A DNA stretch of 64,000 nucleotides from NCBI RefSeq assembly GCF_002874775.1, contig NZ_CP020991.1, positions 1,555,225-1,619,224 on the forward strand. The letters are read 5' to 3'. The notes below the pieces were generated by a model. That model made no database searches and was not told the origin of the DNA. It worked only from the letters and a program-made list of their open reading frames with translations. A program made the position numbers and the translations under genes. Shown here piece after piece: positions 27,281-35,885 of this stretch (position 1 is the stretch's first letter; each line of letters begins with the position of its first letter). This stretch comes from Monoglobus pectinilyticus (GTDB lineage Bacteria > Bacillota > Clostridia > Monoglobales > Monoglobaceae).

Positions 27281-27410
27281 GACTTTGCTCCTTTTAATTT
27301 TGAAATTATCTCATAAAATGCAAAGTCTTTTAGGGACATTCTGTTTTATTGCTCTATGCGGTTCGTCCCTATTTGACCTTGCATAGAGCTTCAGCAATAC
27401 TAAGCTTCAT
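27281..27410 (-). promoter_or_regulatory. Two-state translational attenuator upstream of the MFS gene
   Basis: Four pairings are visible on the minus strand. A: GCTCTATGC (27389-27381) with GCATAGAGC (27359-27351), plus GGT/ACC inside. B: TAGGGAC (27371-27365) with GTCCCTA (27337-27331). C: GACTTTGC (27327-27320) with GCAAAGTC (27288-27281), extended by TTTTA/TAAAA, enclosing the pump SD. D: the same GACTTTGC with leader GCAAGGTC (27382-27375), one G-U pair. A+C hides the SD. B+D stack as one hairpin around an AAA/AAA loop and leave the SD free. A excludes D and B; C excludes D. Confidence 0.75.
27369..27410 (-). CDS. 13-residue leader peptide of the MFS attenuator
   Basis: ATG 27410 to TAG 27369 encodes MKLSIAEALCKVK. 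The SD AGGAGG (27420-27415) is perfect and four bases before the ATG, stronger than that of most genes here. The stop codon is the first triplet of pairing arm B, and codons 8-12 contain arms A and D. Position and overlap with the arms are what mark it as a regulatory leader. No peptide homology is claimed. Confidence 0.7.
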   Translation of the reverse strand: MKLSIAEALCKVK

Positions 27411-27446
27411 TTTTCCTCCTAAGTATTTATTTAAAATATAAAATTT

Positions 27447-28559
27447 TTATTCTAAGCCGTTCATTACAAAATCCACAAGATCCTGTGTTGAATTTGGTTT
27501 TGCTATTGACTTCATTGCTTCCTGCATAAGTTTCATCCGGTCATCGTTAACAAACATTTGATAAACCGCTTCATCTATTGGATTTGTGCTGCTTATTCGC
27601 ATGGCCGCTCCGGCGTTTAATAGAAACTCTACGTTTCTGTCCTCCTGACCCGGAATCGGGTTATTAATAAGCATTGGTATCTGTTTTGCAAGCGCTTCGC
27701 TGGTGGTAAGCCCTCCGGGTTTTGTTATAATACAGTCGCAGGCGTCCATAAACACATCAACGTTGTTGATATACCCATAACTGTATATTTTTTTCCGTGT
27801 TTCCATACTGTCTATTTTTGTTTTAAGCTTTTTATTGTTTCCGCTGACAGATACAATTTCAAAATCCATATCAAGCTTATCCAATTCTTCAATTTCTTTA
27901 TATACAGCTCCAAACCCCATACTTCCGCTCATAACAAGTATTGTATGTTTACTGTGGAGATTTAGAATCTCTTTAGCCTTACTTTTCTCAATTTTTCTTG
28001 AGAATTTAGTACCGATTGGTATTCCCAGTGGTAAAAACTTGTTTTCTGGAAAGCCCTTTTTTATTCCCTGGATAGTAAGCCTTTCATTAGCGATAATATA
28101 GTAATCAAGCAAGCTGTCTTCCCAGTAAGGATGTATAGTGAAGTCTGTTATTACTCCAATAGTTTTAGCGTTAAGACGTTCTATTGATGAAATATAAGTA
28201 ACCAGCAGCGCAGCGAATATGTGTGTGCAAATAATAAAATCAGGTTTTTCTTTTTGAATAAGTTTTATCAGACTTCTTGACAAAACTGAATTTGTTATTC
28301 TATTCAGTCCGTGTATGCCGGCACCGGACTGTACTCCGCGTTTTTCGCACATTCTATATACGCCGCCGTAGATTTTAGGTATAGCTTTGGTGGACATAAG
28401 ATAAATCTTATTTACAGAATCTGATAAAATCGGGTTTATAAATTTGTATACATCCAGGTATTTGCATTCGACGCCGCACTCGTTGAAACGTTTGCTGATC
28501 ACCATGGCTGTTTGGTTGTGTCCTTGTCCTGCTGTTATAGATAATACTAAACCTTTCAT
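27447..28559 (-). CDS. GT28-family diacylglycerol glucosyltransferase-like protein (UgtP/MGDG synthase type)
   Basis: 370 residues. The N-terminal MKGLVLSITAGQGHNQTA is the GxGHN loop of the MGDG synthase domain, followed by the Rossmann half with VMSGSMGFGAV near 195 and the donor site TKPGGLTTSEAL near 275 and the NPIPGQEDRN loop near 300. Such enzymes add sugar to diacylglycerol at the cytoplasmic membrane face, giving glycolipids that can also anchor lipoteichoic acid. It lies 52 bases after addA and just upstream of the attenuated pump gene, in the same direction. Confidence 0.82.
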   Translation of the reverse strand: MKGLVLSITAGQGHNQTAMVISKRFNECGVECKYLDVYKFINPILSDSVNKIYLMSTKAIPKIYGGVYRMCEKRGVQSGAGIHGLNRITNSVLSRSLIKLIQKEKPDFIICTHIFAALLVTYISSIERLNAKTIGVITDFTIHPYWEDSLLDYYIIANERLTIQGIKKGFPENKFLPLGIPIGTKFSRKIEKSKAKEILNLHSKHTILVMSGSMGFGAVYKEIEELDKLDMDFEIVSVSGNNKKLKTKIDSMETRKKIYSYGYINNVDVFMDACDCIITKPGGLTTSEALAKQIPMLINNPIPGQEDRNVEFLLNAGAAMRISSTNPIDEAVYQMFVNDDRMKLMQEAMKSIAKPNSTQDLVDFVMNGLE

Positions 28560-28611
28560 TGGACTTCCTCCTAATTTTGCCGGTTTGTGTGTTTTCAGTA
28601 TTTATCAGGGC

Positions 28612-31600
28612 TTATATATTTACAGCTGTTCCAGGTTTAAGAAAGAATATAATCCGTTCCTTTATTTTCTTTCCAAATATTGATTCAATGCCCTTTGTGT
28701 AATAATCCATTTGGATTTTGTATTTTTCAGCTTGTTTAGGCGCATAAATGGCAGAACAGTTGTCAGTCTTATAATCCAATAAAACTATCTCGTTGTCTTC
28801 GATAAAGAAGCAGTCGGCGACGCCTTGAACAATGATTTGAGCGTTTTTGGAATCAGAACTTACTTTATCTCCATATATTTCTGAAGCGCTTACAGGAAAC
28901 AACAGTTTAAATTCTCTTTTAAGACTTCCTTTTAAATATGCGTTCCGCATTCGGCAGCCGATTTCAGAACTGTAAAATTTAATGATTGAATCTTTATCTA
29001 TTAAAGAAATTTGACTGTTGGTTAAAACATTATTGGCATAAAGTGATGTTATTTGTTCAGTTATTTGCTCTTCAGACTGAGTAAACTCCGGGTTTATGTG
29101 CTGCATTATGTAGTGAGTAATAGTTCCTATTTCGGCGGCGTCTCCGCTGGAGGCAGAGTGGAATGTTCTGTCGGCGATACTGCTTAAAATCGGAGTATAT
29201 TCACCATCCTGCTCGGTTAGACTGTCCTGCATGCTTCTTTTAATTTCACTAACCGAAAGTTTTAAGGGGATGCGGGTCAATTCCTCATTAGGGTATAAAT
29301 AATTAAGGTTGTTATACAATTCGTCAGCGAGCTCTTTGCTTATGGGCTCGTCTGTTGGTTTTGAAATCGATATGTCTTCATTGATTGTTTTTTCACAGTC
29401 TATTGATTCTTTTTGTGATAAGTTTATATTTTCATCCGTATAACTTATATATTTGAATTGAATATTCTGAGCTTCATCAATTTTTAGCTCGGATATGTCG
29501 GATTCCATTACCTCTCTAAGTTTTTCTGCGTTCTTTTGCGGCAAGTATCCCAAGACTATCCAATCCCTGAAAATTTTGCTGTTTTCAAAATATGGACTGA
29601 TGATTTCTCCTCGTGTGTTCAAAATTGGACGTTTCCAGCCTTTTGACTGGCCGGGAGATTCATTGGTGCAGGAAATTATAAGTTTTTCCTTTGCCCTGGT
29701 CATGGCTACATATAAAAGACGGATTTCTTCCGCTTTTGATTCTTTCGCTTTTTTATATTTGATTAAATCTAATGAAAGACATGAGTGTTTTATACGTTTA
29801 TCTACATCAATATATTCCATTCCTATACCGTATTTTTCATCGTAAAGAACAGAATCTCCGCCGGGTCTGCCGTAAGTAGTTCCGGCTAAAATTACAACAG
29901 GATATTCAAGCCCCTTTGACTTGTGAACTGTGGTGATTGATACCGCTGACGATGCGCCGTTAGTGCTTTTGGCTTGTCCCATACCTGAAGAGCTGTCGTT
30001 AATTTTGTTAAGATAATCTACAAAACTGAAAAGACCTTTAAAAGCGCGTCTCTCATAATCTCCCGCTCTTTGAAGCAATATTTTCAGATTGGCCTGCCTG
30101 ATATTTCCGCCGCTCATTGATCCGGCTACCGCTAGATAATCTAGGTCATAGCATATTTTATATATGAGTTCATCCGTACCCATATATTTTGAAAAACCGC
30201 GCATTTTATTTAAAACATCAAAAAATTTTTTGGCTTTTGTATTGTCGTTTTGCGCGGCAGTTTTAACACAATAATAAAAGTTGCCGTGCCGGTTTAAAGT
30301 TCTTATTTCGGCAAGTTCATCGGCTGTAAAGCCAAAGATAGGGCTTCTCATGACAGCAATTAAGGGTATGTCTTGCAGTGGATTGTCTATTATCTCTAAA
30401 AAACTTAAAACAGTTTTTATCTCAATAGTGTCTAGGTAACCTTCGTTGCTGTCAGAAATAACCGGTATATTATATTCTCTTAATACCTGTTCGAATATAG
30501 GAGCTGTATTCTTTGTAGAGCGGAGAAGAATAACAATATCGCCATATTCAACCGGTCTTTGTTCTCCTGTTTTCGAGTCGTATACAGACAGTTTATCAAA
30601 CGTCACCAATTTTGATATTCTTTCTGCAACTGTTCTTGCTTCAAGCTCATGTTTGTTTTGAAACGCAGTTTCGCGCGTGTCAGAACCCGAAGATTTGTCC
30701 AGCACGTCAGTCATTATCAGTTCTGTTTTATAATCTGAGGGATTTTTAACTTCCGGATAATCTGCGCCGCTTTGCAGCCGTTCATCTTCTGTATAGTCTA
30801 TTTCTGCTGTAGATTTAGACATTACGTTTTTAAATAGATAGTTTACGCTGTCTATAACATTCTTGCGGCTTCTGAAATTGTCTGACAGACGTATAAGATG
30901 TCCGTTGTTATTTTCACCGGAATATTCGGTCAGCTTATTAAGAAACAATTTTGGAGACGCGTTTCTAAATCCATATATGCTTTGTTTTAGGTCTCCAACC
31001 ATAAATATGTTTCTTTTTCCTCCTGATATAAGCTGAAATAACTTGTCTTGAATATTATTTGTGTCTTGATATTCGTCAACAAATATTGCTTTGTATTTAT
31101 TGCTCAAAGTTTTACAAAATTCTGTCGGGGAGCCGTCGCTCTTCATTATCAGCTTAATAAGCTGATGTTCTAAATCACTGAAGTCAAGGGAGGAACGCAT
31201 AAGTTTCAGACGTGTATGTCTGCGTTCCAGCATAAGTATGATGTTTTTTAACGTTTTTATCCGAGGATACAAAAGACTTATAGAGCTGCTTAAACTATCT
31301 ATGTTTTCATATGAAAACAGTTTGTTACTCTTAAATAGTTTTTTTGCTTCTTCTCTTATATCTGCTATATTTTTGAGGACTTCGGCAAGATATGCGTCTT
31401 CTTTGTCTTTTTTGCTGATTCTGGGTCTGGTTAAAAATTTTATGTTTTGTCTATTCTCTATATATTCTTCAATATTGCCGCACTTCATTATTTCACGAAA
31501 CATCTCTGCTTCTTTTTCAAAGAATACTGCGTGTGTATGTTCTTCAGGCAGTTCCTTTTCTGATATTTCAATAATTGTATTGTAATAGTCAAGAAGTTGT

Positions 31601-32280
31601 CTTGTTGAATTCTTTATGCAGCTAAGAAATATATTTTCCCACTCTGTGCCGGATACAGTACCTGATTTATAAACTTCAAAATACATTTTGACAGAGTTGT
31701 TCAGCCATTTTGATGGTTCTGCCAGGCTTCTTGAAAACTTGTATATATTGGTGATTGCACGTCTGAGATTATCATCATTTTTTATTCCGCCATGACCTAA
31801 AGTGAGCTCCTTAAAAGATGGCAATATGTCAAAGCGTTCATAGTATCTTTCCAAACAATCTTCTAAGGCGTCTTTAAGCAAAAGTTCATTTTCTGCTTCG
31901 CCGATTAGAGAGAAACCGGCCGGGATATTTGTTAGATGAATGTTATTGCTGATTATTTTTTGGGCAAACGAATGGATGGTAGAAACATCGGCTGCGGTAA
32001 TTTTGGTGGTTTGAGACCTGAGATGCTGATTATCAGGAATTTCTTTTAGCTTTTTTTCTATAGCGGCTGCTATTTTGTTTTTCATTTCCCTGGCTGCGGC
32101 GTTGGTGAAAGTCAAAACAAGAATTTCATCAACGGAAACAGGTTCGGTAGGGTCTAGTATTTTTCTGATTATGCGCTCAACTAAAACAGCTGTTTTTCCG
32201 CTTCCTGCGGCTGCAGCAACAAGAATATTCTGTTTGTTTTCATATGTAATAGCCTCTTTCTGAGCTGCGGTCCAATTCAT
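28612..32280 (-). CDS. addA: ATP-dependent helicase/nuclease subunit A
   Basis: 1,222 residues, normal for AddA. A UvrD-type helicase with Q-motif TAAQKEAI near 4-11, Walker A AAAGSGKTAVL near 22-32, motif II VDEYQDTN near 398-405, GDLKQSIYGFRNA and a C-terminal TTVHKSKGLEYP, then a RecB-type nuclease with LLDYKTDN near 1167. The AddAB complex resects double-strand breaks for recombination and degrades unprotected linear DNA. AddB normally lies directly upstream, but here the upstream neighbour is a dCMP deaminase gene 15 bases away and no addB is in the window. Confidence 0.95.
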   Translation of the reverse strand: MNWTAAQKEAITYENKQNILVAAAAGSGKTAVLVERIIRKILDPTEPVSVDEILVLTFTNAAAREMKNKIAAAIEKKLKEIPDNQHLRSQTTKITAADVSTIHSFAQKIISNNIHLTNIPAGFSLIGEAENELLLKDALEDCLERYYERFDILPSFKELTLGHGGIKNDDNLRRAITNIYKFSRSLAEPSKWLNNSVKMYFEVYKSGTVSGTEWENIFLSCIKNSTRQLLDYYNTIIEISEKELPEEHTHAVFFEKEAEMFREIMKCGNIEEYIENRQNIKFLTRPRISKKDKEDAYLAEVLKNIADIREEAKKLFKSNKLFSYENIDSLSSSISLLYPRIKTLKNIILMLERRHTRLKLMRSSLDFSDLEHQLIKLIMKSDGSPTEFCKTLSNKYKAIFVDEYQDTNNIQDKLFQLISGGKRNIFMVGDLKQSIYGFRNASPKLFLNKLTEYSGENNNGHLIRLSDNFRSRKNVIDSVNYLFKNVMSKSTAEIDYTEDERLQSGADYPEVKNPSDYKTELIMTDVLDKSSGSDTRETAFQNKHELEARTVAERISKLVTFDKLSVYDSKTGEQRPVEYGDIVILLRSTKNTAPIFEQVLREYNIPVISDSNEGYLDTIEIKTVLSFLEIIDNPLQDIPLIAVMRSPIFGFTADELAEIRTLNRHGNFYYCVKTAAQNDNTKAKKFFDVLNKMRGFSKYMGTDELIYKICYDLDYLAVAGSMSGGNIRQANLKILLQRAGDYERRAFKGLFSFVDYLNKINDSSSGMGQAKSTNGASSAVSITTVHKSKGLEYPVVILAGTTYGRPGGDSVLYDEKYGIGMEYIDVDKRIKHSCLSLDLIKYKKAKESKAEEIRLLYVAMTRAKEKLIISCTNESPGQSKGWKRPILNTRGEIISPYFENSKIFRDWIVLGYLPQKNAEKLREVMESDISELKIDEAQNIQFKYISYTDENINLSQKESIDCEKTINEDISISKPTDEPISKELADELYNNLNYLYPNEELTRIPLKLSVSEIKRSMQDSLTEQDGEYTPILSSIADRTFHSASSGDAAEIGTITHYIMQHINPEFTQSEEQITEQITSLYANNVLTNSQISLIDKDSIIKFYSSEIGCRMRNAYLKGSLKREFKLLFPVSASEIYGDKVSSDSKNAQIIVQGVADCFFIEDNEIVLLDYKTDNCSAIYAPKQAEKYKIQMDYYTKGIESIFGKKIKERIIFFLKPGTAVNI

Positions 32281-32295
32281 ATAATCCCTCCGGGT

Positions 32296-32784
32296 CTAGT
32301 ACCCCATGGTGCCTTCAAGCGATTCATCGTTTTCAATCCATTTATCAACAGGGATAACTTCATATTCTGTCGGTGTTCGGCGTACTATTACCTCTTCTAT
32401 ACCGGCGTTTATAACCAGCCTTTTGCACATTGCACAGCAGTTTGCGTCACCTACAAGCTCTCCTGTTTTGGCGTCTCTGCCTGCCAAATATAGAGTGCCG
32501 CCAATCATATCACGGCGTGAGGCGCTTATAATGCAGTTGGCTTCCGCATGTACGCTTCGGCACATTTCGTATCTTTCGCCTCGGGGAATGTTAAGCTTGT
32601 CCCGCATGCAGAACCCGAGGTCAGAGCAGTTGTTCCGTCCCCTTGGTGCGCCTGTATATCCTGTCGATATAATCTCATCATTTCTGACAATTATAGCTCC
32701 AAAATTGCGCCTTAGACAAGTTCCGCGTTCGATAACTGTTTCTGCTATATCCAAATAGTAGTTCGCTTTGTCGACTCTTTGCAT
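32296..32784 (-). CDS. dCMP deaminase family protein (ComEB-like)
   Basis: 162 residues of the zinc cytidine-deaminase fold. The zinc site is H79-A-E81 with C117 and C120; the usual PCxxC reads CCxxC, a variant that keeps the ligands. The GYTGAPRG segment near 42-49 matches dCMP deaminases, which supply dUMP for dTMP synthesis. It has its own promoter and GGGAGGG ribosome site and precedes addA, so both probably share a transcript. Confidence 0.87.
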   Translation of the reverse strand: MQRVDKANYYLDIAETVIERGTCLRRNFGAIIVRNDEIISTGYTGAPRGRNNCSDLGFCMRDKLNIPRGERYEMCRSVHAEANCIISASRRDMIGGTLYLAGRDAKTGELVGDANCCAMCKRLVINAGIEEVIVRRTPTEYEVIPVDKWIENDESLEGTMGY

Positions 32785-32816
32785 ATTATAGCCCTCCCAA
32801 AAACAAATTTATTTAT

Positions 32817-32845
32817 ATTATAAGTTATTTTTTAAAATTATTCAA
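32817..32845 (-). promoter_or_regulatory. Promoter of the dCMP deaminase-addA unit
   Basis: On the minus strand TTGAAT (32845-32840), a 17-base spacer and TATAAT (32822-32817). It lies back to back with the tsaE promoter, the two -35 boxes being 10 bases apart. Confidence 0.75.
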
Positions 32846-32850
32846 TAGGT

Positions 32851-32884
32851 TTATATTGACTTTGTTGCATAATGTCAATATAAT
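32851..32884 (+). promoter_or_regulatory. tsaE promoter overlapped by a perfect 10-bp inverted repeat
   Basis: TTGACT (32856-32861), a 17-base spacer and TATAAT (32879-32884). TTATATTGAC (32851-32860) and GTCAATATAA (32874-32883) form a perfect inverted repeat with a 13-base gap covering both boxes, which looks like an operator. Confidence 0.8.
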
Positions 32885-32933
32885 ATAATAAAGACTTCAT
32901 TTTATTGAAGAAACTAAAGATAGAGGTAAATAT

Positions 32934-33353
32934 ATGAAAATATATAAGTCTAACTCGGTTGAGGATACTGCGTCAGCTGCCGGTGAATTGGCGGCTGAGC
33001 TTAAACCGGGCGATGTTATTGCTTTGGTTGGAGATTTGGGTGCAGGAAAAACCGCTTTCGTTAAGGGAATAGCAAAATACTTTCATTCTAAAAATGATGT
33101 ATTGAGTCCAACGTATACTTTGGTTAACGAATACGGCGGTGATATTCCAATATATCATTTTGACGTATACCGTCTCGCCAACCCCGCGCTTGATGAATGC
33201 GACTGGATTGATGAGTATTTGTTTGGCAATGGTATAACAATTATTGAGTGGGCTGACAATATTAAAAATATCTTGCCCGAAGGGACTATACGGGTTGAAA
33301 TAAAGGCGTATCCTGAAAAGGGTGAAGATTACAGGGAGATAAAGATATGTTAG
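32934..33353 (+). CDS. tsaE: tRNA t6A biosynthesis ATPase TsaE
   Basis: 139 residues. Walker A is GDLGAGKT near 33-40, followed by the TsaE signature SPTYTLVNEY and HFDVYRL, and the IIEWADNI strand. TsaE works with TsaB and TsaD to attach threonylcarbamoyl to A37 of ANN-reading tRNAs. It overlaps tsaB by 7 bases. TsaD is not in this window. Confidence 0.95.
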   Translation: MKIYKSNSVEDTASAAGELAAELKPGDVIALVGDLGAGKTAFVKGIAKYFHSKNDVLSPTYTLVNEYGGDIPIYHFDVYRLANPALDECDWIDEYLFGNGITIIEWADNIKNILPEGTIRVEIKAYPEKGEDYREIKIC

Positions 33354-34060
33354 TGTTAGGGATAGACACATGTTGTATGCCGGCGACGTCTGCAGTGTAT
33401 GACGGAGAAAAATTGGTTGGAGAAGCTATAGTTAACTGCGGTAAAACCCACTCGCAAAAAATAATGCCTCAAATAGAAGCTTTGCTCAATTCGCTGGAAC
33501 TAAAACCTGCAGATATAGATTGTTTTGCTGTTGCGGCAGGTCCCGGTTCTTTTACAGGTGTCAGAATAGGAACGGCAACGATAAAAGCGATGGCGCATGC
33601 TGCGGGAAAACCGTGCGCAGCGGTTTCAACGCTTGAAGCGCTGGCCAATAACGTTCCATACTTTGACGGGATAATTTGCCCGATTTTGGATGCCAGGAGA
33701 AATCAGGTATATACTGCTGAATTTTTAGGAGACGGTACTCTAACGCGTGTTTGCGAAGATAAAGCCGTTAGTTTAGAATCTCTTTTGGACGAGCTGAAAA
33801 ATTTGAAAAAAAAGGTTTTGTTTTTAGGAGACGGGGTTTTGGTTTATAGAGAAGAAATTTTAGAATATTTAGGAGATAATGCAAAATTTGCAAAGGGAAA
33901 CAACAATCTCAATATGGCCGGCTCTGTAGCGGAATTAGGGTATGAGGCGGCGCTTTCGGGAGATACAATAAGTTATGCGGAACTCGCGCCGAATTATATA
34001 AGGCTTTCGCAAGCTGAGCGTGAACGTTTGGAGAGAAAAACCGAAACAAAAGAAATTTAA
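33347..34060 (+). CDS. tsaB: tRNA t6A biosynthesis protein TsaB
   Basis: 237 residues of the ASKHA fold, with LGIDTCCMPATSAVYD at the start, HSQKIMP near 33 and the conserved AAGPGSFTGVRIG near 64-76. TsaB is the inactive homologue of TsaD that scaffolds the t6A complex. It starts within the end of tsaE. The usual third gene rimI is absent here; a D,D-carboxypeptidase gene follows 15 bases later. Confidence 0.94.
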   Translation: MLVLGIDTCCMPATSAVYDGEKLVGEAIVNCGKTHSQKIMPQIEALLNSLELKPADIDCFAVAAGPGSFTGVRIGTATIKAMAHAAGKPCAAVSTLEALANNVPYFDGIICPILDARRNQVYTAEFLGDGTLTRVCEDKAVSLESLLDELKNLKKKVLFLGDGVLVYREEILEYLGDNAKFAKGNNNLNMAGSVAELGYEAALSGDTISYAELAPNYIRLSQAERERLERKTETKEI

Positions 34061-34075
34061 AGGAGAACATAAGAC

Positions 34076-35680
34076 GTGAAATTTAAAAGAATTTTTTCAG
34101 CTATTTTAATTTTGTTAATGAGTGCAGCAATTTGTCTTTCACCTGTATTGATTTATTCTGAAAACGGAACTTCTTCATCGGATTCATCCACTGTCAGGAC
34201 AAATAAAGAGGATAATTCGGACGAAGAAGATAATTCAGATACAAATTCTGATGTTAAATCTGATAAGAAGACAAATGATGACGATGATAGGGAGAGCGGT
34301 ACCATAAGGGGAAGCAAACCTACATCAACTCCGGCCGCAAAATCTTCTAAATCTGCTTCTTCAAAAGCTACAGCAACTCCGGAACCAAAGGCCGAGCCAA
34401 CTAAAAATCCGAGAGTCGGCGACGGCGGAAAACCGATTTTGGCTGAGCAGGAGGCCGCTATATTAGTAAACTGTCTGAATGGAGAAGTTATGTTTGAACA
34501 AAATTCAGACAAACAGATTTATCCTGCCAGCACTACTAAGATAATGACCGCTTTGCTAACTTTAGAAGCAATAGACCGCGGCGAGATAAATTTAAATTCT
34601 GCCTTTCTTATAACCCCGGATATGCTTGAAGACTTACCTGCCGACGGTTCCAGTATGCAGCTTAAAGAGGGCGAAGCCATGACGGTTCAATATCTGCTCG
34701 AGGGACTTATGGTGGAGTCCGGAAACGACGCAGCTCAGGCTTTGGCTGTAATTGTTTGCGGAGATGTTCCAACTTTTGTTGAGAGAATGAATAACAAGGC
34801 TGAGGAACTTGGTCTTAGCGGAACTCATTATATGAATGTTCATGGGCTTCATGACGAGGAGCATTATACAACTGCTGCGGATTTATGTACGTTATCAAGA
34901 GAAGCTATGAAAAATAAAACTTTTAGGAGTATTGTGGCTATGTCGCAGGCAAATATTCCGGCGACAGATAAAGTTGGGGCAAGAACGCTGATAAACACGA
35001 ACGGATTGTTGTCAACTTTAAAATATCCCAATTATTTTTACCAGTATGCGACAGGTATAAAGACCGGGCACACGAGCCAGGCTGGGTATTGTTTGGTGTC
35101 TTCGGCGCAGAAAGGCGATCTTGAGGTTATCGGTGTCGTTATGAATTGCAAGACAGAGGACGACAGACATTACGATTCAAAAAATATGCTGGCTTATGCT
35201 ATTGATAATTATAAGGCTGTGACAGCCATAACAAAAGGAGATATGGTCGGCGAGATAAAGGTGCGTTTCGGAAGCGGCACAGACCATACAACATTATCAA
35301 CCAACAGCAATATTATAGTTACGGTGCCAGAGGACGCAAATTCCGAGGATTTGAAGATAGAGACTTCTCTGCCTGAATATATGGCGGCTCCTGTAAACGA
35401 GGGGGACAAGATAGGAACAGTTAACGTTGTTCTTAACGGAGAAGTTGTTGGGAGCGGAGACTTAATAGCTGATTTTTCTGTAAAGCGTCATCCGCTTGGA
35501 TTTCTTATGCAGTTTTTTAGTTATATATGGAGTTTTTGGTTCGTAAAAATATTAATAGTCATTTTGGCTGCTGCTTTAGTTATATTTATAATTTATATGA
35601 TAATTAATATAAGAAGAAATATAAAGCTGGCTGAAATGCGCAGAAGAAGTTCACGTTCAAAACGTCCTCCAAGAAGATAA
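34076..35680 (+). CDS. D-alanyl-D-alanine carboxypeptidase (peptidase S11, PBP5/DacF-type)
   Basis: 534 residues from a GTG start with AGGAGA upstream. Signal peptide at about 1-28, then a long Ser/Asp/Lys/Pro low-complexity linker to about 120, then the S11 domain with STTK near 152-155, SGN near 218 and KTGHTSQAG near 327. The C-terminal PBP5-like beta domain is followed by a membrane helix at about 482-510 and a basic cytoplasmic end. It removes the terminal D-Ala of stem peptides on the outer face. The C-terminal true membrane helix differs from the amphipathic anchor of classical PBP5. Confidence 0.92.
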   Translation: MKFKRIFSAILILLMSAAICLSPVLIYSENGTSSSDSSTVRTNKEDNSDEEDNSDTNSDVKSDKKTNDDDDRESGTIRGSKPTSTPAAKSSKSASSKATATPEPKAEPTKNPRVGDGGKPILAEQEAAILVNCLNGEVMFEQNSDKQIYPASTTKIMTALLTLEAIDRGEINLNSAFLITPDMLEDLPADGSSMQLKEGEAMTVQYLLEGLMVESGNDAAQALAVIVCGDVPTFVERMNNKAEELGLSGTHYMNVHGLHDEEHYTTAADLCTLSREAMKNKTFRSIVAMSQANIPATDKVGARTLINTNGLLSTLKYPNYFYQYATGIKTGHTSQAGYCLVSSAQKGDLEVIGVVMNCKTEDDRHYDSKNMLAYAIDNYKAVTAITKGDMVGEIKVRFGSGTDHTTLSTNSNIIVTVPEDANSEDLKIETSLPEYMAAPVNEGDKIGTVNVVLNGEVVGSGDLIADFSVKRHPLGFLMQFFSYIWSFWFVKILIVILAAALVIFIIYMIINIRRNIKLAEMRRRSSRSKRPPRR

Positions 35681-35758
35681 AGAATTAAATAACAATTGAA
35701 TAGATAGAATTCTAAGTAAAATATGAACAAAAAAGATGAATTGTTAACATAAAATATC

Positions 35759-35787
35759 TTGCCTAGTCAGTTATTTCGTGGTATAAT
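35759..35787 (+). promoter_or_regulatory. Promoter of the small-multidrug-export family gene
   Basis: TTGCCT (35759-35764), a 17-base spacer and TATAAT (35782-35787), 99 bases before the ATG. Confidence 0.65.
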
Positions 35788-35885
35788 ATCTCAAATATAT
35801 TTTGTATATAATGATAACGGAATATTTTTATGTTTCGAATTCTATGAAAACCCAGCGTTTGGCTGTTTTATCGGAGGATTATTTC

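Noticed and set aside
27278-27446. Rho-independent transcription terminator in the MFS leader
   Set aside because: None of the hairpin arms is followed by a T-run on the minus strand, so control by SD sequestration fits better than transcription attenuation.
32306-32758. 150-codon plus-strand frame opposite the dCMP deaminase gene
   Set aside because: Antisense shadow of a conserved enzyme, with no promoter or ribosome site.
34153-34512. 119-codon minus-strand frame rich in Ser and Leu
   Set aside because: Produced by the low-complexity Ser/Asp linker of the carboxypeptidase on the other strand.
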